Shown piece after piece: positions 7,959 to 15,737 of a stretch of DNA of 34,096 bases. The notes under the pieces are model-generated. The model ran no database searches. It was not told the origin of the DNA and was given only the letters and a program-made list of their open reading frames with translations. Both the position numbers and the translations under genes were made by a program. The DNA comes from an uncultured Prevotellaceae bacterium (GTDB taxonomy: Bacteria; Bacteroidota; Bacteroidia; Bacteroidales; Bacteroidaceae): assembly GCA_946407895.1 (NCBI GenBank), contig CAMJQA010000040.1:1-34096 (forward strand). The letters are read 5' to 3'. Each line of letters starts with the position of its first letter. The first letter of the stretch is position 1.

Positions 7959-9125
7959 ATGAATTACAGAAAACTTATTCCCGTCATGCTGTGCTTCTTT
8001 GTCATGGGGTTTGTGGACCTCGTAGGCATAGCCAGCAATTATGTGAAGGCCGACCTCGGTCTCAGTGATTCGATGGCCAACCTGCTGCCGTCGCTTGTCT
8101 TCTTCTGGTTCCTCATCTTCAGTATTCCCACCAGCCTGCTCATGAACAAGATAGGGCGCAAGAATACCGTCCTGCTGAGCCTCGTCATGACGGTGGCTGC
8201 CATGCTGGTGCCCGTCTTCACCCTCGACTTCACGGCCCTGGTGCTCTCCTTCTCGCTGCTGGGTATCGGCAATGCCATCATCCAGACGGCCCTGAACCCC
8301 CTGGTAGACAGTGTGATGAAGGGCGGCGCATCGGCCAGCACACTCACCTTCGGGCAGTTCATCAAGAGCATAGCCTCCTTCCTGGCTCCCATCATAGCCT
8401 CCTGGGGGGCCACCACCGATGCCTTTGGTCTGGGCTGGCGCGCCCTGTATCCCATCTATCTGGGCATAGGCATACTGGCCACGCTGCTGCTGTTCGGCAC
8501 CCGCATCCACGAGGCACCCCCCTCCCAGGGCCAGAAGCCCGTGGGCCGGCAGTTTGCCGACTGCTTTGCCCTGCTGCGCAACCCCCTGGTGCTGCTGTGC
8601 TTCCTGGCTATCGTCTGTCATGTAGGAATAGATGTTGGCATCAGCGTGACCGCTCCTAAGATCCTGATGGAGCGCCTGGGTATGAGCCTGAACGATGCGG
8701 CTTATATAGCCACCGTTTATTTTATAGCCAAGGCAGCTGGCAGCTTTAGCGGCAGTTTCATTATGAAGTTTATCCGCGAGTGGACCTTCCTATTCATCAG
8801 CATAGCCATGATGATGGTTGCCCTCCTGGGGCTCTATGTGGGCAGTACCCAGTGGGAACTCTACGGAGCCGTTGCCCTGATGGGCTTCGGTAACGGCAAT
8901 CCGTTCAGCATCGTCTTTTCGCGTGCCATGGCAGCCCTTCCCGAGAAGAAGAACGAGATTAGCGGCCTCCTCATCATGGGCATCTGCGGCGGAGCCGTCT
9001 TCCCCATGCTTATGGGTGCTGCCAGCGATGCCGTGGGCGGACAGGCCGGAGCCCTGGCTATCCTGTCCGTGGGCGTACTCTATCTGTTTGCCTTCTGGGG
9101 CAAAGGTAGGACGAGCAAGGCATAA
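7959..9125 (+). CDS. Sugar MFS permease (FHS/FucP-like)
   Basis: A 388-residue inner-membrane protein with about 12 hydrophobic segments, typical of the major facilitator superfamily. The loop after the second segment reads NKIGRKNTVL, matching the G-x-x-x-D/G-R-R-x signature region; GIGNAIIQTALNPLVDSV and FGQFIKSIASFLAP resemble the fucose/glucose:H+ symporter (FHS) branch. As the third gene of the isomerase-kinase operon, it most likely imports the hexose that those enzymes process. A short word-repeat leader (7936-7958) precedes its ATG. Downstream lies an inverted-repeat element (9155-9263) that may end the transcript. Confidence 0.9.
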   Translation: MNYRKLIPVMLCFFVMGFVDLVGIASNYVKADLGLSDSMANLLPSLVFFWFLIFSIPTSLLMNKIGRKNTVLLSLVMTVAAMLVPVFTLDFTALVLSFSLLGIGNAIIQTALNPLVDSVMKGGASASTLTFGQFIKSIASFLAPIIASWGATTDAFGLGWRALYPIYLGIGILATLLLFGTRIHEAPPSQGQKPVGRQFADCFALLRNPLVLLCFLAIVCHVGIDVGISVTAPKILMERLGMSLNDAAYIATVYFIAKAAGSFSGSFIMKFIREWTFLFISIAMMMVALLGLYVGSTQWELYGAVALMGFGNGNPFSIVFSRAMAALPEKKNEISGLLIMGICGGAVFPMLMGAASDAVGGQAGALAILSVGVLYLFAFWGKGRTSKA

Positions 9126-9154
9126 AACCCAACTCAAGTACCATTTAGCCAAGT

Positions 9155-9263
9155 ACCATTTCTTTGACCAGCGAAGCGTAGGCCATAGGCCGTCCGATTA
9201 CTTGGACAAGCCAAGCGCAAAATAGATGGGACTCGCCTGCGCTTCGCTCGTCGAAGAAATGGT
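9155..9263. repeat. Inverted-repeat element, 28-bp arms
   Basis: The arms 9155-9182 and 9236-9263 are imperfect inverted copies (25 of 28 positions match by eye; both carry ACCATTTCTT when read inward from each end) separated by 53 bases. Left of it ACCATTT occurs once more at 9140-9146. It lies between the permease and the GH16 gene. It could be a small non-autonomous mobile element, a folded RNA, or an unusual terminator. No target-site duplication was evident. Confidence 0.6.
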
Positions 9264-9292
9264 AAATGGTAAATGATTAAATAGTAAATGAT
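9255..9292 (+). repeat. Word-repeat leader upstream of GH16 gene
   Basis: Repeats of AAATGGT/AAATGAT/AAATAGT run directly into the start codon at 9293. It resembles other low-complexity leaders in this window (see 17005, 24461, 26508 and 31717). No TAnnTTTG box lies here. Confidence 0.6.
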
Positions 9293-10090
9293 ATGATTAA
9301 CTCCAAACACCTTCTTCTTCTCCTTCTCCTGCTGCTTCCGCTTTCAGCCCGTGCCGCCCGGAAACCCTCGGCTCACAGGCCAGGTTGGGAACTCGTCTGG
9401 GAGGAGGAGTTCCGCGGCCGCAAGCTCTCCGACACCTGGACACGCATTCCCCGATACCCCAATCCCTCCGAGTGGAACAAGTATATGAGTGTGGACGACC
9501 GCCTCTTCCGGGTGCGGCGCGGGCGGCTCACCCTCTTTGGGCGCAACAACGACTATCTGCCCGGGGACACGGCCCATTTCCTCACCGGCGGCGTCTTCAG
9601 CAAGGGCAAGGTACTCTTCCAGCGCGGGCGGTTGGACATACGGCTCCGCATGGACGATGCCTCCGGCGCATGGCCTGCCGCCTGGCTCCTGCCCGAGGGA
9701 CGGTGGCCCGACGATGGGGAGATAGACATCATGGAGCGGCTCAACTACGACACCATAGCCTATCAGACCGTACACTCCTATACCACCGAGTACGACCTTG
9801 CCCACCGGGACAGCCAGCCCTGGGGAAAGACGGCCCCCATACGCCGGGGAAAGTGGAATGTATATAGCGTAGAGCTATGGCCCGACAGCATGGTCTTCTT
9901 TATCAACGACCGCCACACCTTCACCTATCGGCGCCAGGCAGAACTCGGTCCCGAGCAGTACCCCTACGACCGTCCGATGTACCTGCTCCTCGATATGCAG
10001 CTGGGCGGCCACTGGGTGGGCCCCGTCAATCCCCGGGAACTCCCTTACCGCTACGAGATAGACTACGTCCGCTTCTATCAGAAGAAGTGA
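9293..10090 (+). CDS. Secreted GH16 beta-glucanase-like hydrolase
   Basis: A 265-residue protein with a leucine-rich signal peptide (residues 1-20, ending SARA). It is a GH16 jelly-roll enzyme: the catalytic signature DGEIDIMER at 140-148 has the E-x-D-x-x-E pattern (nucleophile Glu142, Asp144, acid/base Glu147). FKLV-like strand WELVWEEEF opens the domain, GGVFSKGKVLFQRGRLDIR forms the usual strand pair, and WPAAWLLP matches the family. The lack of the extra loop sequences of kappa-carrageenases suggests laminarinase/lichenase-like specificity, but this is not certain. It probably acts in the periplasm or outside. It follows the permease with 167 bases between, filled by repeats. Confidence 0.9.
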   Translation: MINSKHLLLLLLLLLPLSARAARKPSAHRPGWELVWEEEFRGRKLSDTWTRIPRYPNPSEWNKYMSVDDRLFRVRRGRLTLFGRNNDYLPGDTAHFLTGGVFSKGKVLFQRGRLDIRLRMDDASGAWPAAWLLPEGRWPDDGEIDIMERLNYDTIAYQTVHSYTTEYDLAHRDSQPWGKTAPIRRGKWNVYSVELWPDSMVFFINDRHTFTYRRQAELGPEQYPYDRPMYLLLDMQLGGHWVGPVNPRELPYRYEIDYVRFYQKK

Positions 10091-10168
10091 TGTATGTGAT
10101 AAGATTCGAGTGAGGGATGCTTCCCCTCCCCTTTGTTTAAATAGTATAACTTGACGATATATTCAACT

Positions 10169-11299
10169 ATGAAACAGAAGAAATTATGGATGTTGATAAT
10201 CATCCTTGCATTCAGTGGCCAGACAATGCTGATTTCGTGCAGCGATGATGATGATATAATAAAGCCGGCGACGGAGAAGCCGGTGGAGATAAACTGCGTG
10301 AAGCCCGGCTACCTGAGCAGCGGAGACAAGGTGGCATTGATCTCTCCATCCTACTTTACGCCAATGGAGAACGTGGAGAAGACAGCCGACGTACTGCGGG
10401 GCTGGGGATTGGAACCTGTGATAGGCCCCAACGTGGGCAAGGTGGTGGACGGACGCTATGCAGGAACAGTGGCCGAGCGCATCAGCGACATCCGTTGGGC
10501 ACTGAGCGACCCCAGCATCAAGGCCATCATCTGCAATCGCGGCGGATATGGCACCATCCAGCTGATAGACCAGCTCAGTCTGGCAGAGCTGAAGGCATCG
10601 CCGAAATGGCTGGTGGGATTCAGCGACATCTCCACACTGCACGGATTGCTGAGCCGTGCGGGAGTGATGAGCATACACGGCACAATGAGTTCGTTTCTGG
10701 CTAAAGGTGGTACTGATGCAACCAGTACGCTGATGCGCGACCTGCTCCTTGGCAGTGTGCCCCGATACGAATTACCGGCACACAAGCAGAACATCACGGG
10801 CAAGGCCAGTGGCGTGCTGGTGGGTGGCAATCTCTGCACCTTTGCGCCAAACCTGGGCTCACAGGCTGATGCCACTAAGGGCAAAGACCTGATCCTCTTT
10901 GTGGAAGAAGTGGAGGAGTCGATGCACAACATCGACCGCCAGATGCGCATCCTGCAGATGAACGGCGTGCTCAATCGATGCAAGGGAATCATCCTCGGCG
11001 AGTTTACCGACTGCGGCTCGGAGTTCACATACGAGAGTGTGGAAGCCATGCTGCACGACCTGCTAGCCCAGTACCACATCCCCGTACTATGTGGTTTCCC
11101 TGGTGGTCATGGCGACGTGAATCTGCCACTTGTAATGGGTGCTCCCGTCACCATCGACGTTCGCAATGACGGTGCCACGCTGCAATTCAACATCGACGGC
11201 ACCCAGCGTGATATTCACACTGCTGACATCACCGTAGCATCCACACCCCTTGCCGTTCGTATGATGATGGCTGGAAAAAGGGAATTCGATGTGGAGTGA
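10169..11299 (+). CDS. LD-carboxypeptidase-like lipoprotein (peptidase S66)
   Basis: A 376-residue S66-family serine peptidase starting at ATG 10169 (an upstream in-frame start at 10151 would only extend the N-terminus). Residues 1-24 are a lipoprotein signal ending in the lipobox LISC, followed by an acidic SDDDD run, so it is probably membrane anchored. Catalytic residues of the family are visible: Ser152 in VGFSDISTLHG, the Glu of LFVEEVEES near 247, and His314 in CGFPGGHGDVNLPL. Family members cleave the L-D bond in muropeptides or inactivate microcin C-like compounds. Most bacterial homologues lack a lipoprotein signal and are cytoplasmic, so export is notable. No clear promoter box was seen in the 78-base gap after GH16. 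Confidence 0.9.
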   Translation: MKQKKLWMLIIILAFSGQTMLISCSDDDDIIKPATEKPVEINCVKPGYLSSGDKVALISPSYFTPMENVEKTADVLRGWGLEPVIGPNVGKVVDGRYAGTVAERISDIRWALSDPSIKAIICNRGGYGTIQLIDQLSLAELKASPKWLVGFSDISTLHGLLSRAGVMSIHGTMSSFLAKGGTDATSTLMRDLLLGSVPRYELPAHKQNITGKASGVLVGGNLCTFAPNLGSQADATKGKDLILFVEEVEESMHNIDRQMRILQMNGVLNRCKGIILGEFTDCGSEFTYESVEAMLHDLLAQYHIPVLCGFPGGHGDVNLPLVMGAPVTIDVRNDGATLQFNIDGTQRDIHTADITVASTPLAVRMMMAGKREFDVE

Positions 11300-11315
11300 A
11301 GCGAACCTCGTTCCC

Positions 11316-11442
11316 TTCATACGTCAGCTCTTTCCCTTCATACGCTAGCTCTTTCTCTTCATACGCTAGCTCTTTCCCTTCATACGTCAGTACGGTTCTT
11401 TCACTTGTCAAAGACTTTGCTGACGTATGAAGGGAAAGCTGG
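11316..11442. repeat. 21-bp tandem repeats plus one inverted copy
   Basis: Three full units and one partial unit of 21 bp begin at 11316, 11337, 11358 and 11379, each starting TTCATACGTCAG or TTCATACGCTAG and followed by CTCTTTCCC or CTCTTTCTC. A reverse-complement copy (GCTGACGTATGAAGGGAAAG) lies at 11419-11438. The 21-bp period makes a 7-residue repeat on the minus strand (YEGKELA type), but no start, RBS or conserved flank supports translation. Confidence 0.75.
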
Positions 11443-11652
11443 TTCACAATGGGAATTGTGCTTGTCCGATACCATCATTTGCAAATTCACATAAAAATCT
11501 CTATATAATCTCCAGCATATCTCTATAAAATGCCATAGATATGCCGTAGGAAACTCCTAATCAGGGCATATATAGCACCTATACTCCCAGGTCTCTGCCC
11601 CCATATATGTACGTTTCGACTACGTTTGATGCACGTTTGTTGTGCGTTGTTT

Positions 11653-11707
11653 AATCGAACAACAATCGAACAACAATCGAACATCAATCGAACAACAAAC
11701 GGACAAC
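11653..11707. repeat. 11-bp tandem repeats
   Basis: Five consecutive 11-bp units of the type AATCGAACAAC: three identical, one with one change (CATC), one with two changes (AAACGGACAAC). No gene overlaps them. Confidence 0.8.
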
Positions 11708-11751
11708 AATAGGGGGAAAGACGGGGGTAGGACGGTGCTGATATAGGGTTG

Positions 11752-11814
11752 TTATAGAGAAGCTATAGAGGATTTATAGAGAAACTATAGAGGATTTATA
11801 GAGAAGCTATAGAG
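11752..11814. repeat. 22-bp tandem repeats, partly self-complementary
   Basis: Three units of 22 bp (TTATAGAGAAGCTATAGAGG type) begin at 11752, 11774 and 11796. The inverted word TCTCTATAAA occurs at 11520-11529, and CTCTATATAA nearby, so distant copies face each other across the 11-bp array. Confidence 0.75.
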
Positions 11815-11852
11815 TTGTATTGGAGAGGAATATAAAAAATGGCGAGTGGTAT

Positions 11853-11948
11853 ATGGACAAGAAGTACATGACGGAAGATGCCCTGGAAAAAGCCGTCGAT
11901 AGCTATGGCGGGCTGACTGACTCCTGGAATTATAGGATGATGAGGTAG
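11853..11948 (+). CDS. Possible small protein, 31 residues (doubtful)
   Basis: An ATG-initiated frame directly after the 22-bp repeats encodes 31 residues ending SYGGLTDSWNYRMMR. The composition is protein-like and AAAAAAT lies just upstream, but there is no promoter box and I do not recognise a family. It may be a remnant of a longer gene or a chance frame. Confidence 0.25.
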   Translation: MDKKYMTEDALEKAVDSYGGLTDSWNYRMMR

Positions 11949-11987
11949 GGTTGCATTTGCGTATTCTGTTTTACCTGATTATTCTTA

Positions 11988-12034
11988 TAAAAACAAAGGG
12001 AGCGACCGTGTGGCCGCTCCCCATTGTTTTATTA
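11988..12034 (-). terminator. Intrinsic terminator after the BspA-like gene
   Basis: On the minus strand GGGAGCG pairs with CGCTCCC (near-perfect stem including GGCC/GGTC) and is followed by a T-rich tract TTTGTTTTT. It lies about 55 bases past the BspA-like stop codon. Confidence 0.8.
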
Positions 12035-12085
12035 TAGAGTTGGAGGCTGAATTATTTTTCATCAAAATAGCGATACTTCTTTCAG

Positions 12086-14788
12086 CTACATTGCCACTTT
12101 GAAAGTACGTTCTCCTATCTTCACCAAATAGACATGTCCTTCTTGAAGAGGGGTGCGAGTAGTGCCTTGTTCGGCTATTACCTGTTTCACCATTTTGCCG
12201 TCAGTGGTATAGATGGCAGCCTGCTGTTCCTTTCCACTGTTTTGTATGATGAGAACGGAAGCAATTGCATAGACGCGAAGCTGTACCTCTCCATTCACCT
12301 TCTTAACCTCGCTGCCGTCATGTTCAAAGACAATGCTGAGTTCAGAGTTACCTGTCAGGGCTGGAGTGGTATAGCTGTCGTCCGTCAGGTTTGCGGTCAC
12401 ATCCTCTCCATTGAATGTCAGAGTACTTATCTTCCATCCTTCCTCGGGTGAAATTATGAAGGAATAAGTGGCGGTTGTCTTGCATTTCAGAGCGAATGTT
12501 CCACCGTTGATGCCATTTACGGACAGTAGGCAGTCCTGCATGGTAGATGTATATGAGCCATATACTGTTATATCCCTGGCAGGCATAGTCTCTGGGAACT
12601 CGCCCCAAGAGAAATCATAGTTCTCTTTTTCAGGAACGTTTGGGGGCACAATCTCCGAACCATAGTTCAGTGTCATGGTCTCAAAGACTTCGCCGTCAAT
12701 GATAAATGTCACGCTGTATTGGTTGATGGTGAATGACCCCGTTACCGTTACATCCTTGGCTGGCATTGTCTCTGGTAAATTTTCCCACCCGCTGAATGTG
12801 TAGCCTTCTTTCTCTGGAACACTTTCAGAATTAATATCAGAGCCATATTCCAAAGTGACAGTTTTGTACACTTCTCCGTCTAAGATATAGGTTAAAGTGT
12901 AACTATTGATGGCGAACGTGCCTGTTACTGTTACATCTCCTGCTGGCATTTTCTCTGGCAGCCCATTCCAGCCGGAGAAGGTGAAGCCCTCCTTTGTCGG
13001 CTCATCCTCAGCCTTGATGGTCGTGTCGTACTTAACATCGTATTCCTTGTATATTGCGCCATCTACGATGTAGGTCAAATGGTATTCGTTTGCAGCAAAT
13101 GTTCCATTTACTGTCACATCTTCTGCAGGCATAGTATCTGGTAAACCATCCCAGCCAGAGAAGGTGTAGCCCTCTTTTTGGGGGGCATCCACAGGTGCAA
13201 TATCATCATTAGTATCATATTCTACAACTTTATATACTTCTCCATCAATCATGTAAGTCAAAGTATGTGTTGTTTTCTCCATTTCTATGATAGTGCCAAA
13301 TTTCGACCATGGGGACTTAGCTTGATATAGTTCCGATGTGCCATAAGGTACATATAGTGTAAGAAATTCTATCCATGAATCTTTGAAGAGATCATTTCCG
13401 GCTTGTGGTACGGTTTTGGAATAGCAATATACTTCAGACAATTCTGTACACCCATCAAAAGCAGACGTTTCTATTGCCTTTATGCTCTTTCCAAGTTTTA
13501 CGGTATTTAGACCTTTACAACCCTGAAAGGCAGCTGCGGGAACTGCAGTCAGAGTATTGGGCAATTCAATAATCTTCAGTTTCTTGCAATCAGAGAAAGC
13601 CTCTACACCAATGGTCGTCATACCTTCAGGAATTGTGACGGAAGTCAAACTAATACACCTCCAAAAGGCTCTGCTCCCTATGCTTTCTACGTCCTCAGGT
13701 ATGGTGATGGAAGTCAGACCATAACACTCAGCAAATAAGTTTCCAGAGATGCTCGTCATTTTCCTTGGAAGGGTGATGGAAGTCAAACTCGTGCAATTAG
13801 AGAAAGCCTCTTCCCCTATTTCCGTTACGTTTTCGGGAATTGTAATAGAAGAGAGATTAAAGCAGCCTGCGAAAGAACGCCGCCCGATTGTCGTTACATT
13901 TGAAGGAATACAAATGGAGGTAAGGCCACGGCAACCAGAGAATGTAGAAGCATTGATGTTAGTTATGCCCTTCGGTATGTTAATAGAGGAAAGGCTTTCG
14001 CAACCACTGAATGCCTGAGTCTCGATCTCCGTCACGCTGTTTGCAATATCAATAGAAACCAATTTTTTGCAATCTAAAAATGCTTGTGCGTTAATACATG
14101 TTACACTATTCCCAATAGTAACTTCTTTCAATGAAGATTTTCTAAAAGGAGAGCAATTATAATTTTGAGGATATGATATGTCATATGATATGTTTCGCCC
14201 AAGGTACAAAGTCTCTAAAGGACATCCTCCGAATGTCATACAACGATTACCATCTGATACTGGATTTAGTTCATTAACATGGAATTCTATATTCTTTTCA
14301 CCGTCTTCAATGGTCACTTTTTTGAGATTCTCACAACCACTAAAAGCACCGTTTCCAATACTTTCCACTCTATTGGGAATGGTTATTTCAGTTAGCCCGC
14401 AGCCGTTAAAAGCACCTTCTTCTATGCTCACTACGCTTTCGGGTATTGTTATGGATGTAAGGCCATGACAACCCAAAAAGGCATGAGCTTTTATAGATAG
14501 TATTGTATTAGGAAGGTATATTGACGAAATTTTTTTACAATCATAAAATGCGTAATCCCCTATTGACGTTACTTTTAAAGTGGTTCCTTTGAATTCTATC
14601 GTTTCGGGGATAACGATTGCTCCAGAATAAATACCACCAGAAGGGGTACCATCAGAGTTAGTAACACCGCATACTTCTGCTGTTTTCTCTTTAGCGTTTA
14701 TCTTATAGTAGATGCCATCTATGATGACACCATAACATAACGAGATTGACGTAGCAAGAATTGTTAATATAAGGAATAAACGTTTCAT
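12086..14788 (-). CDS. BspA-like leucine-rich repeat surface protein
   Basis: A 900-residue secreted protein starting at ATG 14788 (MKRLFLILTILATSISLCYG signal peptide). Residues about 50-450 are LRR_5/BspA repeats of roughly 23 residues with the pattern 'xxLTSITIPxxVxxIGxxAFxxC'. About 495-730 holds four copies of a roughly 58-residue unit of the InlB B-repeat/Flg_new type, each with YxLTYIxDGEVYK, then EGYTFSGW, then LPxTMPAxDVTVxGxF. The last 75 residues resemble a type IX secretion C-terminal sorting domain (AAIYTTDGKMVKQV ... GHVYLVKIGERTFKVAM). BspA proteins bind host matrix or other bacteria. The gene overlaps the upstream nuclease-like gene by 4 bases (ATGA). The region is AT-richer than its surroundings. 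Confidence 0.92.
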   Translation of the reverse strand: MKRLFLILTILATSISLCYGVIIDGIYYKINAKEKTAEVCGVTNSDGTPSGGIYSGAIVIPETIEFKGTTLKVTSIGDYAFYDCKKISSIYLPNTILSIKAHAFLGCHGLTSITIPESVVSIEEGAFNGCGLTEITIPNRVESIGNGAFSGCENLKKVTIEDGEKNIEFHVNELNPVSDGNRCMTFGGCPLETLYLGRNISYDISYPQNYNCSPFRKSSLKEVTIGNSVTCINAQAFLDCKKLVSIDIANSVTEIETQAFSGCESLSSINIPKGITNINASTFSGCRGLTSICIPSNVTTIGRRSFAGCFNLSSITIPENVTEIGEEAFSNCTSLTSITLPRKMTSISGNLFAECYGLTSITIPEDVESIGSRAFWRCISLTSVTIPEGMTTIGVEAFSDCKKLKIIELPNTLTAVPAAAFQGCKGLNTVKLGKSIKAIETSAFDGCTELSEVYCYSKTVPQAGNDLFKDSWIEFLTLYVPYGTSELYQAKSPWSKFGTIIEMEKTTHTLTYMIDGEVYKVVEYDTNDDIAPVDAPQKEGYTFSGWDGLPDTMPAEDVTVNGTFAANEYHLTYIVDGAIYKEYDVKYDTTIKAEDEPTKEGFTFSGWNGLPEKMPAGDVTVTGTFAINSYTLTYILDGEVYKTVTLEYGSDINSESVPEKEGYTFSGWENLPETMPAKDVTVTGSFTINQYSVTFIIDGEVFETMTLNYGSEIVPPNVPEKENYDFSWGEFPETMPARDITVYGSYTSTMQDCLLSVNGINGGTFALKCKTTATYSFIISPEEGWKISTLTFNGEDVTANLTDDSYTTPALTGNSELSIVFEHDGSEVKKVNGEVQLRVYAIASVLIIQNSGKEQQAAIYTTDGKMVKQVIAEQGTTRTPLQEGHVYLVKIGERTFKVAM

Positions 14789-15402
14789 ACTTTCACTTTT
14801 TTGAATAAATAATCTTTTTTCTTCAAACAATAGCAATAATGGGAAATATTGTCCTTAAAAGATACCGTCTGTTTTTTATATGATTCTATCTTATTTTCGA
14901 TATTACTTTTGGTGTCTGATTCATAATTTTCAATAATCTGTAGGAAATAGCAATAATCAACGCCTTCGTTGTACAACTTGCAGAAGTCTTTGGCATAATC
15001 AGATGGTTTAGGGTTATTAGCCTTAAACTCTATCATACAAATTCTTTTACCATTTGAATCATGAATAACCATGTCTATACAGCCAGAGCGTCCATTTTTA
15101 TCATCTCTCTTAGGAAATTTAGTCGAAAAATCAACATATCCGCCTTTTGTGGGGGTTTCTATCGAATAATATACATTCCAGCCTTTTTTAATCTCACAGT
15201 TAAGCTGTTCTACAAAAATGAATCGGAGTTCCTGCTCGCTAATTCGTGTATCTTCATTCCTATTGCAGGGGAAGAGAAGTCTACTTCCTGTATCGACCTG
15301 TTTGAGGCCATTAAAAGATTCTTGCTGCGAATCGTAGGCCTTCTGCAATGTTTTGAATGTCTCGCTAATAACAGTCTCAATGTGTCCCTTAAAATCTTCC
15401 AT
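14785..15402 (-). CDS. PD-(D/E)XK nuclease-like protein
   Basis: I choose ATG 15402 (205 residues) because AAAGGAG sits 6 bases upstream; an in-frame ATG at 15420 is possible. No family is recognised with certainty, but the core reads like a PD-(D/E)XK fold: an N-terminal helix EQELRFIFVEQL (57-68), then IDMVIHD with Asp110, and CMIEFKANN with Glu125-x-Lys127, the spacing expected for the D...ExK active site; hydrophobic strands flank both. A helix and a Cys/Tyr-rich C-terminus follow. Its stop overlaps the BspA-like start (ATGA), so translation of the two is probably coupled. The gene is AT-rich with many Asn/Lys codons, unlike most neighbours, suggesting acquisition. It could be a nuclease or a catalytically similar DNA-binding protein. 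Confidence 0.7.
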   Translation of the reverse strand: MEDFKGHIETVISETFKTLQKAYDSQQESFNGLKQVDTGSRLLFPCNRNEDTRISEQELRFIFVEQLNCEIKKGWNVYYSIETPTKGGYVDFSTKFPKRDDKNGRSGCIDMVIHDSNGKRICMIEFKANNPKPSDYAKDFCKLYNEGVDYCYFLQIIENYESDTKSNIENKIESYKKQTVSFKDNISHYCYCLKKKDYLFKKVKV

Positions 15403-15731
15403 AACATACTCCTTTGCCACTCCATCCCCCTCATGGCCTTAATGTTCAACGGATACAAGAAAAGCGGGGGACATGTCCTCAATCATCTGACATCTGGCTC
15501 TGGAAAAACCACTAACGAAAATGAACTGGAAACAATATACCCACCGCCGTATATGTAGCCACATATCGGCGGTGAGCCGCATGCATGCATACAACATACA
15601 GACGAGAGTTTGCCTATCAGTCATCCTTTCGTTAGGTGAAATTTTCCAGATTTCGATGTCAAGGATGAAAGCGGAAACGCTCTCTTGATCGAGTGGCTGG
15701 CTATCGTGCAAACACGATTTGGTCCACAAGA
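15403..15731 (-). other. Long 5' leader of the nuclease-like/BspA transcript
   Basis: From the promoter at 15738-15767 to the ATG at 15402 lie about 330 transcribed bases without a convincing gene. A 103-codon frame on this strand (15439-15750) starts at the promoter itself and has an uneven composition, so I do not call it. The leader contains a strong hairpin at 15542-15574. Confidence 0.5.
15542..15574. promoter_or_regulatory. Stable hairpin in the leader
   Basis: CACCGCCG at 15542-15549 pairs with CGGCGGTG at 15567-15574, and ATATG pairs with CATAT inside, leaving a short loop. No T-tract follows on either strand, so it is not a plain terminator. It could be an attenuator or protein-binding site. 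A GCATGCATGCAT palindrome lies just beside it. Confidence 0.5.
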
Positions 15732-15737
15732 CGGGAG

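Noticed and set aside
11229..11447. 72-residue minus-strand frame with YEGKELA repeats
   Set aside because: It arises from the 21-bp tandem repeats, overlaps the end of the LD-carboxypeptidase gene and has no promoter or conserved domain; kept as a repeat only.
11300..11830. CRISPR array
   Set aside because: Repeats are directly tandem or only loosely spaced, with no regular unique spacers, and no cas genes are nearby.
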